This document shows positions 33,140 through 42,570 of a DNA stretch of 64,000 nt, piece after piece; positions within the stretch are counted from its first letter, which is position 1; every line of letters begins with the position of its first letter. The DNA comes from Faecalibacterium sp. Lineage in GTDB: Bacteria > Bacillota > Clostridia > Oscillospirales > Ruminococcaceae. The stretch lies in NCBI GenBank assembly GCA_022652735.1, contig JALCRP010000007.1, forward strand, positions 1 through 64,000, given 5' to 3'. The translations under genes and the position numbers were made by a program. Below the pieces are notes generated by a model, which searched no databases, was not told where the DNA came from, and saw nothing but the letters and a program-made list of their open reading frames with translations.

Positions 33140-34276
33140 TTACGGCTTGGCTTCGGGCGTATTGGCTTTTGGCAGTGCGGTGGCTTCGCTTTCGGTGCGC
33201 CGCCCGAGGATCACATCACGCGCCGCCTCAAAAAGCTTGTTCAGCGTTTCCTGAATCACGCTGCGCTGGGCCGGCTCTGAGGTGTAAAAAGTGCGAAGCA
33301 CTTGCAGCCACTCCCCGGCGGAGTTGGGCGGCGCTGCATTTTCGTCGGAGGCTGCCGCGGAAAGAAGACGGAACAGTTCCTCTACAAACGCCTCGCGCTG
33401 CGCGGGCGGGACGCTTGCGATCCAATCTCGGATAGCGCGGTTGCACTGCTGCTGGCTCGGCGTAATGGCCGGCTCTGTAACAAAATCATTGCCGAATACT
33501 TCCCACGAATATGGGTCATGCTGAAGGATGCCCTTTTGGTTGCTGTGCACAACCTGATACCGCTCGGTATGCTCGAGCAGCATGCCGATCAAAGAGGATT
33601 GCGGCACAAACGTATGGATGCGGTTTTGGATGGCGTGATAGCCGGCGCTTTGCAGCATTTCCCGCTGAAAGCCGGGGCCGTCGTTATTGTAAATGCCAAG
33701 GATGCGCCCTTGCAGCAGCCCGCAGCGCGCCGCAGCAAAAATCGCCAGATTACCGCCCTTGGAGTGCCCGGCCGTGCGCAGCAGGCGCGCGGGATAGGCA
33801 TGCGCCACTGTGGTGAAATATGTCAAGGCGTCCTGCTGGGCGGGCACGACGGAAAGAAACGACATATTAAAATCTTCTTTCCAGCCTACGAGGGTATCGT
33901 CCGTGCCGCGGTAAACGAGGCAGGCCGTATCGTCCGGCAGCAAAAAGGTCACGGCACAAAACTGCTTTTGCCGTGCGGAATCAAAATCGCTGACATAGGC
34001 GGCCAGCCGCACGGTACGGAAACGCCGGCTGAGCGCAGCCTTTTGCAGCACAAGCTCATCGTCGGGCGCACGGACGGTACGCCGCCCGGCCTCTTTGGAA
34101 AGAAAACGGCTCGCGGCCTCAGGCAAGGCGATTTCGCCGCGGCCGGGCGCGGGCACGATCTCGTCAAAGTGAATATAGGAAAGACAGCATAACAAAAGGC
34201 TGTCGACCGCATGGAAAGGCGACTGTGAAAAGCTCAAATCGCCTCGCCAGCCCAGATAATCTAAAATGTTTGCCAT
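33140..34276 (-). CDS. DUF2974/Mbeg1-like alpha/beta hydrolase
   Basis: A 378-residue cytosolic protein. The N-terminal NILDYLGWRGDLSFSQSPFHAVDSLLLCCLSY is the typical DUF2974 opening. The lipase-like nucleophile elbow GHSKGGNLA (about 169-177) supplies the catalytic serine, and VYRGTDDT lies upstream as in the class 3 lipase fold. Substrate unknown; the family is common in gut Firmicutes. ATG 34276 has AGGAGGCAGGG upstream. A perfect TATAAT for this strand lies at 34318-34323. The last ~30 residues are polar and probably disordered. Confidence 0.8.
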   Translation of the reverse strand: MANILDYLGWRGDLSFSQSPFHAVDSLLLCCLSYIHFDEIVPAPGRGEIALPEAASRFLSKEAGRRTVRAPDDELVLQKAALSRRFRTVRLAAYVSDFDSARQKQFCAVTFLLPDDTACLVYRGTDDTLVGWKEDFNMSFLSVVPAQQDALTYFTTVAHAYPARLLRTAGHSKGGNLAIFAAARCGLLQGRILGIYNNDGPGFQREMLQSAGYHAIQNRIHTFVPQSSLIGMLLEHTERYQVVHSNQKGILQHDPYSWEVFGNDFVTEPAITPSQQQCNRAIRDWIASVPPAQREAFVEELFRLLSAAASDENAAPPNSAGEWLQVLRTFYTSEPAQRSVIQETLNKLFEAARDVILGRRTESEATALPKANTPEAKP

Positions 34277-34317
34277 ATAGCCCTGCCTCCTGCCGATGCA
34301 ATATTGGCTTTTTTAGG

Positions 34318-34323
34318 ATTATA
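34318..34323 (-). promoter_or_regulatory. -10 box of the DUF2974 gene
   Basis: TATAAT on the minus strand. The -35 is not at standard distance; TTGACA lies only nine bases upstream. Confidence 0.5.
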
Positions 34324-34368
34324 GCACAGCTCTGTCAACAGAATATGAACACGCGGGCAGGAAAGTTC

Positions 34369-34397
34369 TTGCATCTGCGCGGCGCCGCTTTTATAAT
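34369..34397 (+). promoter_or_regulatory. Promoter of the cytidylate kinase-like gene
   Basis: TTGCAT and TATAAT are separated by 17 bases. Confidence 0.82.
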
Positions 34398-34448
34398 AGA
34401 AAGCGGAAAAGTGCCTGCCGGACGGGCACCCCGGAGGGAGAAACCAAT

Positions 34449-35039
34449 ATGAAGAAAATCCTTACCATCGGCCGCCAGTTCGGCGCCGGCGGCGGCGAGA
34501 TCGGCCGCCGCGCCGCCGAGGCGCTCGGCATCCCGTATTATGATAAAGATATTATCCTGCGCACGGCGCGCGTTTCGGCAAACTTAACGCCCGAGGAAGT
34601 GCGCCGCTGGGATGAACGGGTGCCTTCGGAGTTCGGCTTTGCGCAAAGCCTGTTTGATTTTTACAGCCGCCCTCTGGGCGACCGTCTGTGGGATGCGCAG
34701 GTGGAGGCGATCCGCGAAATGGCTGACCGTGAAAGCTGCGTGATCGTCGGGCGCAATGCCGATTATATTCTGCGTGAATTCGACCATTGCCTGCGTGTGT
34801 TTGTACATGCGGATTTTTCTTGGCGCATGCAGCGGATGGCCGCGCTGATGCCGGATACCGCGGAAGAACAGCTTAAAGCCGACATTCGCGCCGCCGATAA
34901 AGCCCGCGCCGGCTATTGCAGCCGCTATACGGGCCAGCATTACGGCGACGCGGCCAATTATGATCTGACGCTGTGTACCAGCCGCCTTGGCGTGGATAAG
35001 GCGCTGGAGCTTGTGCTGGCCGCGGCCGAGGCGCTGTAA
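34449..35039 (+). CDS. Cytidylate kinase-like P-loop protein
   Basis: A 196-residue cytosolic protein. ILTIGRQFGAGGGEIGRRAAEALGIPYYDKDII (3-35) is the N-terminal signature of the cytidylate-kinase-like family, with a modified P-loop (RQFGAGGGEIGR). CVIVGRNADYIL at about 96-107 and the FSWRMQRM segment follow. The length is shorter than true CMP kinase (about 220). Members often sit outside nucleotide operons and their substrate is unsure. ATG 34449 has GGAGGGAG. It is monocistronic with its own promoter. Confidence 0.82.
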   Translation: MKKILTIGRQFGAGGGEIGRRAAEALGIPYYDKDIILRTARVSANLTPEEVRRWDERVPSEFGFAQSLFDFYSRPLGDRLWDAQVEAIREMADRESCVIVGRNADYILREFDHCLRVFVHADFSWRMQRMAALMPDTAEEQLKADIRAADKARAGYCSRYTGQHYGDAANYDLTLCTSRLGVDKALELVLAAAEAL

Positions 35040-35114
35040 CGCGCGCAAGCTGCCTAAAAAATAGCGCGCCGTGCCCGCAAAGCCAAACAATTCTCCGATT
35101 TTGCGCCGCGCTGC

Positions 35115-35144
35115 TTGACAGAGGCTGTATCCTCACTTTATAAT
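35115..35144 (+). promoter_or_regulatory. Promoter of the amino-acid ABC operon
   Basis: TTGACA and TATAAT are perfect hexamers with 18-base spacing. Confidence 0.88.
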
Positions 35145-35153
35145 GATAAAGTC

Positions 35154-35186
35154 GACACGGGCGTCGGCGTATGCGCGGCCCGTGTC
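35154..35186 (+). promoter_or_regulatory. Leader hairpin of the amino-acid ABC operon
   Basis: GACACGGGC / GCCCGTGTC, a perfect 9-bp stem a few bases after the transcription start. With no T run it is more likely a 5' mRNA stabiliser or protein/RNA control site than a terminator. Confidence 0.55.
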
Positions 35187-35249
35187 GTGTGTATTTTGGA
35201 ACTTTAGAGGGGTCCCAAAAGTATTTTGATTGCGAAAGGGAGTATACTG

Positions 35250-36071
35250 ATGAAAAAGATTTCTCGCCGTTCTTTCCTGATGATTGCCGGTGCGGCCGCT
35301 GCGGCTGGCGCATTGAGCGCCTGCGGGGCAGCTTCCAGCGCCCCGGCTTCTTCTGCCGCTTCTTCCGGCGCTGCGGCTTCCGCTGCGGGCACGGATAAAA
35401 AGTGGATCATTGCCACGGATACGGTGTTCGTGCCGTTTGAGTACACGGACGAAACCGGCGCCTTTGTCGGTATCGACGTTGATCTGCTGGCTGCAATCGC
35501 GGCCGATCAGGGCTTCCAGTATGATTTGCAGAGCATCGGCTGGGACGGCGCGGTTGCTGCCGTACAGTCCGGCCAGGCGGATGCCATCATTGCCGGCGCT
35601 TCCATTAAGCAGGAGCGTATCGACAGCGGCTGGATGTTCTCCGACGGCTATTTTACCGCCACGCAGACGGTGGCCGTGCCCTCCGACAGCAAGGTTGCCA
35701 GCTTTGACGACCTGAAGGGCGCACATGTCGCCGTGAAAAACGGTACGGCCGGCGCCGATTACGCCGAAAGCCTGAAGGAACAGTACAGCTTGGACATCGC
35801 CAAGTTTGACGATTCGCCCACGATGTATCAGGATGTGCTTTCCGGCAACTCTGCCGCTTGCTTTGAGGATACGCCGGTAATGGCCGCTTATATCAAGCAG
35901 CATGATCTGGCCCTTAAAATCCCCGACGGTATGGAAAACGATGGCTCTCCGTATGGTTTTGCCATCATGAACAAGGATAACCAGCCGCTGCTGGACCTGT
36001 TCAACGCCGGCCTGAAAAACATTCAGGACAGCGGCAAATACGACGAAATCATCGCAAAGTATCTGGGCTGA
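35250..36071 (+). CDS. Polar amino-acid ABC transporter, substrate-binding lipoprotein
   Basis: A 273-residue exported protein. The signal has a twin-arginine start (KKISRRSFLMIAGAAAAAG) and a lipobox LSAC, cysteine at about 28. A Ser/Ala linker then leads to a family 3 binding domain: WIIATDTVFVPFEYTDETGAFVGIDVDLLAAIA and later GWDGAVAAVQSGQADAIIAGASI. It would be held on the outer face of the membrane and capture glutamine, cystine or another polar amino acid. ATG 35250 is picked for GAAAGGGAG eight bases upstream. Permease and ATPase genes follow, separated by a partial terminator at 36109-36148. Confidence 0.93.
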   Translation: MKKISRRSFLMIAGAAAAAGALSACGAASSAPASSAASSGAAASAAGTDKKWIIATDTVFVPFEYTDETGAFVGIDVDLLAAIAADQGFQYDLQSIGWDGAVAAVQSGQADAIIAGASIKQERIDSGWMFSDGYFTATQTVAVPSDSKVASFDDLKGAHVAVKNGTAGADYAESLKEQYSLDIAKFDDSPTMYQDVLSGNSAACFEDTPVMAAYIKQHDLALKIPDGMENDGSPYGFAIMNKDNQPLLDLFNAGLKNIQDSGKYDEIIAKYLG

Positions 36072-36108
36072 TCTCGGCCATCGTACCAGAACAAAGGATA
36101 AAAGGAGG

Positions 36109-36148
36109 GTACGCAGGGCACTGCAAAGGCTCTGCGTACTCTTTTTTT
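36109..36148 (+). terminator. Intra-operon terminator after the binding protein
   Basis: GTACGCAG / CTGCGTAC stem with a 15-base loop, then TCTTTTTTT. It would leave the binding protein expressed above its membrane partners. Confidence 0.75.
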
Positions 36149-36239
36149 ACAGAATATCGGCCGGCCGCCGGATAAAATGGGAAAGCCGGCCGAAGGCTAC
36201 TTCCGAAACCGGGAATCATCGAAAAAAGGAGCATCTGCC

Positions 36240-36908
36240 ATGCTGAAAATTATCAACGTATACGGCGGGATGCTGCTGGCGGCAATGGGCGAAACGCTGC
36301 TGCTGGCACTTCTGTCTCTGGCGATCGCCTGCCTGCTGGGCCTGCTGTTTGGGCTTTTGAACGTGGTGCATAACCGCTTTTGCAATTTCCTCGGCACACT
36401 GTATGTCGATGCAATCCGCGGCTGGCCGCTGATCGTGTTGGCCTACTTTGTCTATTTCGGCATACCGTATGGCATCCAGTCGCTTGGGTTTACATCGTTC
36501 CGCCTGAATGCTTTGCAGGCCGGTACGATCGCGCTGGCACTGAACTGCGGCGCCTATATGGCCGAGATCATTCGCGCCGGCATCGAAAGTGTCGACCGCG
36601 GCCAGATGGAAGCGGCCCGAAGCCTCGGGCTTTCCTATGGAAAAAGCATGAGCCTTGTGGTGCTGCCGCAGGCGATCCGCACGATGATCCCTTCGATCAT
36701 TAACCAGTTTATCATTACGCTGAAGGATACCTCCATTTTGTCGGTGATCGGTTTCCCCGAACTGACAAATACCGGCAAAACCGTGGTGGCCAATACGATG
36801 AAAACGATGCAGGGCTGGTTTATTGTCGGCATCATGTATATGGTCGTTATCATCATCCTGAGCAAAGCCTCCAAGGCGCTTGAAAGGAGGATCAACCGTG
36901 GCAGATGA
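36240..36908 (+). CDS. Polar amino-acid ABC transporter, permease
   Basis: A 222-residue inner-membrane protein with five helices. The EAA cytoplasmic loop ([21 protein letters not shown], about 122-142) contacts the ATPase, and the [32 protein letters not shown] region is characteristic of HisM/GlnP permeases. ATG 36240 follows AAAGGAG. It overlaps the ATPase gene start by 11 bases, giving tight coupling. As a single permease gene it presumably acts as a homodimer. Confidence 0.93.
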   Translation: MLKIINVYGGMLLAAMGETLLLALLSLAIACLLGLLFGLLNVVHNRFCNFLGTLYVDAIRGWPLIVLAYFVYFGIPYGIQSLGFTSFRLNALQAGTIALALNCGAYMAEIIRAGIESVDRGQMEAARSLGLSYGKSMSLVVLPQAIRTMIPSIINQFIITLKDTSILSVIGFPELTNTGKTVVANTMKTMQGWFIVGIMYMVVIIILSKASKALERRINRGR

Positions 36909-37638
36909 AAACGTAAAAATTCAGGTGCGAAACCTGAAAAAATCCTTTGGCGAGATCGAAGTGCTGAAGGATATTTCGCTGGACATCCACGAGGGCGAAG
37001 TGGTCGTAGTGCTGGGGCCTTCCGGCTCGGGCAAATCCACTTTTCTGCGCTGCCTGAACCAGCTGGAAACCGTGACGAGCGGCCAGATTATCGTCGATGG
37101 GCAAAATGTTACGGAAAAGCATACCGACATCAATAAGGTGCGGGAAAACATCGGCATGGTGTTCCAGCATTTCAACCTGTTTAGCCATCTTACGGTGCTG
37201 GATAACATGATGCTGGCGCCGGTACACCTGAAAAAAGGCACAAAAGCCGCGGTGCGCGAAAACGCAATGCAGTTGTTGAAGCGCGTCGGCCTTGACGACC
37301 GCGCCGGCGCTTTCCCAAGCCAGCTTTCGGGCGGCCAAAAGCAGCGTGTGGCGATTGCGCGCGCGCTGTGCATGCACCCGGACATCATGCTGTTTGATGA
37401 GCCGACCTCGGCGCTTGACCCGGAAATGGTCGGCGAGGTATTGGCTGTGATGCAGCAGCTGGCGCGCGAGGGCATGACGATGATCGTCGTTACGCACGAG
37501 ATCGGCTTTGCGCGCGAGGTGGCCAGCCGTGTGATCTTTATGGAGGGCGGCTATATCGTTGAGCAGGGGACGCCTTCTGAAGTGATCGACCATCCGCAAG
37601 AGCCACGCACAAAGGATTTCCTCAGCAAAGTGCTGTAA
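36898..37638 (+). CDS. glnQ: Polar amino-acid ABC transporter, ATP-binding protein
   Basis: A 246-residue GlnQ/HisP-type ATPase. Walker [10 protein letters not shown] (about 41-49), the Q-loop (VFQHFNLF), the signature LSGGQKQR and Walker [10 protein letters not shown] are all complete, followed by the switch His in VTHEIGFA. The start is GTG 36898, supported by AAAGGAGG seven bases upstream and lying inside the permease gene. It powers import together with the preceding permease and lipoprotein. The symbol follows the closest familiar family; the transported amino acid is not determined. Confidence 0.95.
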   Translation: MADENVKIQVRNLKKSFGEIEVLKDISLDIHEGEVVVVLGPSGSGKSTFLRCLNQLETVTSGQIIVDGQNVTEKHTDINKVRENIGMVFQHFNLFSHLTVLDNMMLAPVHLKKGTKAAVRENAMQLLKRVGLDDRAGAFPSQLSGGQKQRVAIARALCMHPDIMLFDEPTSALDPEMVGEVLAVMQQLAREGMTMIVVTHEIGFAREVASRVIFMEGGYIVEQGTPSEVIDHPQEPRTKDFLSKVL

Positions 37639-37652
37639 GAAAACGCAAAACA

Positions 37653-37698
37653 AAACGCCGCAGATGCGCCCCGAAAAGGCCGCCTGCGGCGTTTTTGC
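37653..37698 (+). terminator. Terminator of the amino-acid ABC operon
   Basis: AAACGCCGCAG / CTGCGGCGTTT stem with a 20-base loop and T run. Confidence 0.82.
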
Positions 37699-37764
37699 GT
37701 GATGCAAAAAGGATGGGAATACACGGCGCCTGAAAAAGCATGCCCGGCACATGCAGCGCAGAAA

Positions 37765-39867
37765 TTAGCGCTGGTATACGACGGCCAATACGTTCAAGAT
37801 CGTCAGAAGCTCCAGCGCAAAGCTGCCGCACAATACGGCGTGAAACGTGTCGCCCTCGGCTTGGATGCGCCGGAAAGGGATGGCCAGCAGCAGGCAGGGC
37901 AGCAGCGGCAGCAGATAGCGCCCCTGAAAGCCCCAAAGATAATCATACGCAGAAGGTGTCCAGTAGATACATACCATGCCGACAAGCCCCAGCACCACAA
38001 AAAAGACAAATAAAAGCAGGATGCGCTGCCAGCCGCAAAGGCGCTTTTCTTCGCCGCGCACCGGCAAGCAGGCCACAAGCAGCACCAGCAAAAAGCCAAC
38101 CAGAATCAGGCCGCTGATGTTGATTTCGGAAAGGTTTAGATAGCCCAGCGTACCGCCCAAAAAGCTTGCGGCATACGCGGCGGCATTTGGAAAAAAGGTG
38201 TTGCAAACAAGCCTTAACAAAACGCCCGGATGCGCCAGCAGATAAAACAGGGAATAGGTGCTGGTGGGGTTTGCCGCGGCGCTTGTCAGGGCCACAGAAA
38301 GGCCGCTGCCGGCCGCGACGCCCGCCCCCATAAACGGAAAGCCCGCTGCCGTGATCGGGGCGATGCGGTCGGCCCCGGCATCCGAGGCAAAGTGCAGGGA
38401 AAAACGCAGCACCTGATACAGCGTAAGCGCGTTGTATACGAAGAAGTTGACGCCCGCTGCGCCCATCGCGCCAAGGCGCGTAGCAAGGCGGCTGCGCCGC
38501 CCGGCATAGCGCGCCGACGGAATCAAAAAGACAAAGAGGCACAGCGGCAGATAGATCGCTTTGAGCGGCGCAAGGAAAAAACACAGCGCACAAAGCCCGG
38601 CCGTCTGGCGCCAGCTGACAGGCTCTTTTTGCAAAGCACACTGCAGGCAAAGCGCCGTCAGCACCATCGCCAGCGCGAGCAAACAGCTATCGTAGGAATA
38701 CGACCCGCCGAGATGCAGGCAGCCCGGCAGCAGCGCAAACGCCGTGAAAACGCCTTTGCCCACGGGCGCCAGCCGCACGGCCAGCGCGGCCATCGCCGCA
38801 AAGAAAATAAGGTTCCACAGCCGCCCAAAGAATGCCGTGGCGACGCCGCCAAACCGCAAAAGCCGAGCCAGCGTGATGCCCGCGGCACTGAGCGCATACG
38901 GCACTTTGTAGCCGCCCATAAGGTCTGCCTGCGATTCGGTGTATTCCGTCCGCGCAGGCGCGCCGTCGAACAAATGCTGCATCAGATAGCGATAGGTGTA
39001 GGACGTTGTTTTATAGTTGGAAAAGACATCGTCGTCATCGCAGGCGCGCTGGATAAAGTTGTTCTCCGGCGAGGAGGGCTTTAGCCCAAGCCAGCTGTTG
39101 GAAAGCGCGTATGCGGTGTGATAATGGATCTCTTCATCCGGCGCAGAATAGGCGGGCAGCACAAACTGATAGCAAAGCCCCAGCGCCAGCACGGCCAAAA
39201 AGGTAAGCATGGCTTTGCCAAGGCACTTTTTCCGGCAAAGCAGCACAAGCCCCGCCGCCAGCGCGGCACATACCAGCGCCAGCGCCCAGTAGCCCTTTAC
39301 GGGCAGGGCACCAAGCTGCTCGACAGTGGCCAGCAGGGCGAGCGAGCCTTCGGCCGCCTGCCCATTTTCGTGCAGTGTGCCGAAATCTTTGGCGGTGGCT
39401 GTGCTTTTTGCCAACGCCAGCTGATTTTCAGCCTGTGTATAGGTGGGCGTAACAGAAAGCAGCCATGTGTGCGCCGCGCCGTCTGTAACAGGCGTATCCA
39501 GCAAAAAGCCGGTATAACTATCGTAGATTACCGTGGCAATGTTGCCCGTCACATCCAGCACAATCTCGCCGGAAGCCGCATCGGCCAGCTGGATATGCAG
39601 CGTACCGGCAACGGAAGGGTCAAGCCGCTGAAATACGAGGCCCACGCCGTAGACGGCGGAATGCGTGGTAAACTGCTGCGTTGTGGTTTCGCCGTTTTGC
39701 AGCGCGGACGTTTTTGTATCATAGCTGTCGTTGAGGTAGACGCTCTGCGATTTTGTCTCGCAGCCGCGCAGATAGTGAAACCACACGACAAAAAAACAGG
39801 CAAGGCACACGGCGGCGGCCGCCGCGGCACACAAAATAGGTTTGGCTCGTTTCCAAAACTGTTGCAT
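37765..39867 (-). CDS. DUF2142 multi-spanning membrane protein
   Basis: A 700-residue protein. It has one N-terminal helix (about 10-30), an extracytoplasmic beta-rich domain of about 160 residues, then some eleven helices. YSAPDEEIHYHTAYALSN (start of the membrane domain) and the C-terminal WGFQGRYLLPLLPCLL are DUF2142 hallmarks. The acidic pair in the first loop resembles GT-C glycosyltransferases that use polyprenyl-phosphate sugars, so a role in surface glycan modification is likely but unproven. ATG 39867 is supported by AAGGAGAT; the longer frame lacks a ribosome site. Probably monocistronic. Confidence 0.8.
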   Translation of the reverse strand: MQQFWKRAKPILCAAAAAAVCLACFFVVWFHYLRGCETKSQSVYLNDSYDTKTSALQNGETTTQQFTTHSAVYGVGLVFQRLDPSVAGTLHIQLADAASGEIVLDVTGNIATVIYDSYTGFLLDTPVTDGAAHTWLLSVTPTYTQAENQLALAKSTATAKDFGTLHENGQAAEGSLALLATVEQLGALPVKGYWALALVCAALAAGLVLLCRKKCLGKAMLTFLAVLALGLCYQFVLPAYSAPDEEIHYHTAYALSNSWLGLKPSSPENNFIQRACDDDDVFSNYKTTSYTYRYLMQHLFDGAPARTEYTESQADLMGGYKVPYALSAAGITLARLLRFGGVATAFFGRLWNLIFFAAMAALAVRLAPVGKGVFTAFALLPGCLHLGGSYSYDSCLLALAMVLTALCLQCALQKEPVSWRQTAGLCALCFFLAPLKAIYLPLCLFVFLIPSARYAGRRSRLATRLGAMGAAGVNFFVYNALTLYQVLRFSLHFASDAGADRIAPITAAGFPFMGAGVAAGSGLSVALTSAAANPTSTYSLFYLLAHPGVLLRLVCNTFFPNAAAYAASFLGGTLGYLNLSEINISGLILVGFLLVLLVACLPVRGEEKRLCGWQRILLLFVFFVVLGLVGMVCIYWTPSAYDYLWGFQGRYLLPLLPCLLLAIPFRRIQAEGDTFHAVLCGSFALELLTILNVLAVVYQR

Positions 39868-40189
39868 GGTGATCTCCTTGCGGCGCACAGATGCCGCCCT
39901 TTTTCCTTTAGATGGTAATATCATAGCATATTTCCGCGCCGCGCAACAGCCCCGGCAAAAAATTGCCGCTTTTTACGGGGCTTTCTCTGGCAGAGTACCG
40001 GAATGCAGGAAAAGTTCTGTACAAAAAATCCGCACGGCGCTTCTATGCTGTCGCTGACGGACTAAAACGTGCAAGTGTTTACCTGTAAAAAACACTCGCG
40101 AGCAACAATTACAGAAAGAAACCCTACAAATTGGTAAAAACCACAAGAAAAGCACTTCATTATCCTGAAAAGTATGTAGAAATTATGAA
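39868..40189. other. Intergenic region between DUF2142 gene and liv operon
   Basis: It contains a -10-like TATGAT for the DUF2142 gene near 39923 on the minus strand and a small AT-rich hairpin (AGTGTTT/AAAACACT, about 40074-40094). No open frame or RNA was recognised. Confidence 0.4.
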
Positions 40190-40218
40190 TTGCGGTGCGG
40201 GGCTGCGATGACTATACT
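40190..40218 (+). promoter_or_regulatory. Promoter of the liv operon
   Basis: TTGCGG and TATACT are separated by 17 bases. Confidence 0.75.
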
Positions 40219-40229
40219 ATATGAAAAGC

Positions 40230-40258
40230 AAGGTGGCTTTTGGGAAAGGGCCACCTTG
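40230..40258 (+). promoter_or_regulatory. Leader hairpin of the liv operon
   Basis: AAGGTGGC / GCCACCTT, a perfect 8-bp stem just after the predicted transcription start. It mirrors the leader hairpin of the other ABC operon at 35154-35186. Confidence 0.5.
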
Positions 40259-40308
40259 TTCCATATTTACAATCGGTAGATATGGGAGATTATTGGGAGG
40301 GAATAGAC

Positions 40309-41535
40309 ATGAAAAAGATCATTTCTCGTCGTCAGTTCATGGCAGTTGCCGGTGCAGCAGCTGCCGCTGGCATGCTGACTGCCTGTGGCAGCGCCAGCAC
40401 CGCAACCTCTTCTGCCGCTTCCGGCGCCGCTTCCGCGGCAGGCTCTGCAGCAGCTTCCGGCGAAACCATTAAGGTCGGCGTCCTCGGGCCTCTGACCGGC
40501 GATGTCTCCGTCTACGGCAAAGCTGTTGTCAATGGCGCAGAGCTGTACCTCAAAAAGGTCAACGACGAAGGCGGTATCAACGGCAAGCAGATCGAAATTG
40601 TTGAGATGGATGAGCAGGGCGATGCCACGCAGGCTGTCAACTGCTTCACCCAGATGTGCGATAAAGGTATCACAGGCCTGATCGGCGATGTTACCACCAC
40701 CCCGACGCTGGCCGTCGTGGCGGAAAGCCAGGATTACAATATGCCGATGGTGACGGCTTCTGCCACTGCCGAAGCTGTTACATACGACGCTGAGAGCGAT
40801 ACTGTTTGGACGAACGTTTTCCGTACTACCTTCACCGACCCGTATCAGGGCGTTAAGATGGCGGATTATGCGGCCGAGAAGCTGAGCTTCAAGAGCGCTG
40901 CGATTATCTTCCAGACGGGCGCCGATTACAACGAGGGCCTTGCCAAGAACTTCCAGACCGAGTTTGAAGCAAAAGGCGGCACGGTCGTCGATTCCGAGAG
41001 CTACTCTGAGGGCGATGTTGATTTCAAGACGCAGCTGACCACGATGCAGGGCAAGAAGCCCGATGTCATCTTCTGCCCGAACTATTATCAGGATGTGGGC
41101 AAGATCCTTTCTCAGGCGCGTGAGCTTGGCATCACGGTTCCGTTTTTGGGCGGTGACGGCTGGGACGGCGTGGCGGAATATGCTACAGCCGATCAGCTGG
41201 ACAACTGCTTCTTCTGCGCCAACTACGCTGCCGGTGCAAGCGCCGATTTCGAGAGCGCCTATCAGGCTGCTTATGGCGAAACCTACCCGAACGGCTTTGC
41301 ACCTCTGGGCTATGATGCCGCTATCACGATGTGCTATGGCCTGCAGGCCGCTGAAGAGGCTGGCTTTGAGGCTGGCTCTGACGATTACAAGCAGGCAGTG
41401 ATCGACGCCATCAAGGGCGGCACGATCGAGGGTGTGACTGGCACCTTTACCTTTGACGATCACAATGATCCCGTCAAGACGGCCTCCATCCTGACCTTCA
41501 CGGATGGCAAGCCGACGCTGAAAGAGCAGTTCTGA
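40309..41535 (+). CDS. livJ: Branched-chain amino-acid ABC transporter, substrate-binding lipoprotein
   Basis: A 408-residue exported protein. The signal starts MKKIISRRQFMAVAGAAAAAG and ends at lipobox LTAC (cysteine about 28). A Ser/Ala/Thr linker leads to the LivJ-type domain (IKVGVLGPLTGDVSVYGKAVVNGAELYL), with GYDAAITMCYGL near the end. It captures leucine, isoleucine or valine outside the cell. ATG 40309 follows GGGAGGG. It is the first gene of livJHMGF; an intra-operon hairpin with a T-rich tail at 41567-41610 separates it from livH and should raise its relative level. Confidence 0.93.
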   Translation: MKKIISRRQFMAVAGAAAAAGMLTACGSASTATSSAASGAASAAGSAAASGETIKVGVLGPLTGDVSVYGKAVVNGAELYLKKVNDEGGINGKQIEIVEMDEQGDATQAVNCFTQMCDKGITGLIGDVTTTPTLAVVAESQDYNMPMVTASATAEAVTYDAESDTVWTNVFRTTFTDPYQGVKMADYAAEKLSFKSAAIIFQTGADYNEGLAKNFQTEFEAKGGTVVDSESYSEGDVDFKTQLTTMQGKKPDVIFCPNYYQDVGKILSQARELGITVPFLGGDGWDGVAEYATADQLDNCFFCANYAAGASADFESAYQAAYGETYPNGFAPLGYDAAITMCYGLQAAEEAGFEAGSDDYKQAVIDAIKGGTIEGVTGTFTFDDHNDPVKTASILTFTDGKPTLKEQF

Positions 41536-41566
41536 TCTCAGCGACAAAGACACAATACAGGAGAGT

Positions 41567-41610
41567 GCGGAGATCGCTCGAACAGATTTGCTCGGAGGTC
41601 TCCGCCTCTT
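41567..41610 (+). terminator. Weak intra-operon terminator between livJ and livH
   Basis: GCGGAGA / TCTCCGC with a 25-base loop, followed by CTCTTTGTCTTT. Confidence 0.55.
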
Positions 41611-41677
41611 TGTCTTTGCAAGCAATGGATTCCGGGCGCTTTTGCAGACGCCTATAAGAAAGGGAGTATTCGGTAAG

Positions 41678-42556
41678 ATGACGGTGTTTTTCAGTCAGCT
41701 GATCAACGGCCTGCAGCTGGGCAGTATCTACGCGCTGATCGCCCTCGGCTACAGCATGGTTTACGGCATTATCCTGCTGCTGAACTTTGCGCATGGCGAT
41801 ATTATTATGGTAGGCGCGTATGTTTCATGGATCGTAATGAACCAACTGGGCCTTGGCCCGGTCACGGCCGTATGTGCTTCGATCCTAACCTGCACGTTGC
41901 TGGGCGTTGTGATCGAGAAGATCGCCTATACGCCGCTGCGCAACGCGCCGCGCATTTCTCTTCTGATTACGGCTATCGGTGTTTCGTTCTTTCTGGAATA
42001 TACGGCAGAGCTGATCTTCGGCTCCGGCGCAAAGGTGATCCCGAGCTATTTTGAAAGCACGGCGATCCGCGTTGGCGCGACGACGATCAGCCTGACCTCT
42101 GTCATCACATTGGCTGTGACGGTCATTTCGATGATTGCCCTCACGGTTCTGGTACAGAAAACGAAGCTTGGTAAAGCGATGCGCGCTGTGTCAGAAGATA
42201 TGGACGCTGCCCGCTTGATGGGCATCAACCTCAATGCAACGATTTCGTTTACGTTTGCGGTAGGCTCGGCGCTAGCCGGCATCGGCAGCGTATTGTACTG
42301 CTGCAGTTATCCGCAGGCAACCCCGACGATGGGGTCGATGCTGGGCCTGAAAGCCTTTGTGGCGGCCGTTTTGGGCGGCATTGGCTCGATTCCCGGCGCC
42401 ATGATCGGCGGCATCGCAATCGGCTTATGCGAGTGCTTTGTCTCTGCAATCGGCCTCTCCGCTTGGAAGGATGCCGTGACATTTGCCATCCTGATCGTTG
42501 TGCTGCTCGTAAAGCCGACAGGCTTTATGGGCCGCAAGATTCAGGAAAAGGTGTAA
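41678..42556 (+). CDS. livH: Branched-chain amino-acid ABC transporter, permease LivH
   Basis: A 292-residue inner-membrane protein with about eight helices. LINGLQLGSIYALIALGYSMVYGIILLLNFAHGDI (8-42) is the diagnostic LivH start, and GKAMRAVSEDMDAARLMGIN is the cytoplasmic coupling loop. ATG 41678 follows AAAGGGAG. It pairs with LivM (42571-43611) to form the channel. The gene lies in the conserved order livJ-H-M-G-F. Confidence 0.95.
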   Translation: MTVFFSQLINGLQLGSIYALIALGYSMVYGIILLLNFAHGDIIMVGAYVSWIVMNQLGLGPVTAVCASILTCTLLGVVIEKIAYTPLRNAPRISLLITAIGVSFFLEYTAELIFGSGAKVIPSYFESTAIRVGATTISLTSVITLAVTVISMIALTVLVQKTKLGKAMRAVSEDMDAARLMGINLNATISFTFAVGSALAGIGSVLYCCSYPQATPTMGSMLGLKAFVAAVLGGIGSIPGAMIGGIAIGLCECFVSAIGLSAWKDAVTFAILIVVLLVKPTGFMGRKIQEKV

Positions 42557-42570
42557 GGGAGGTGCCGGAA

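Noticed and set aside
40267..41625. 452-residue minus-strand frame
   Set aside because: Antisense shadow of livJ.
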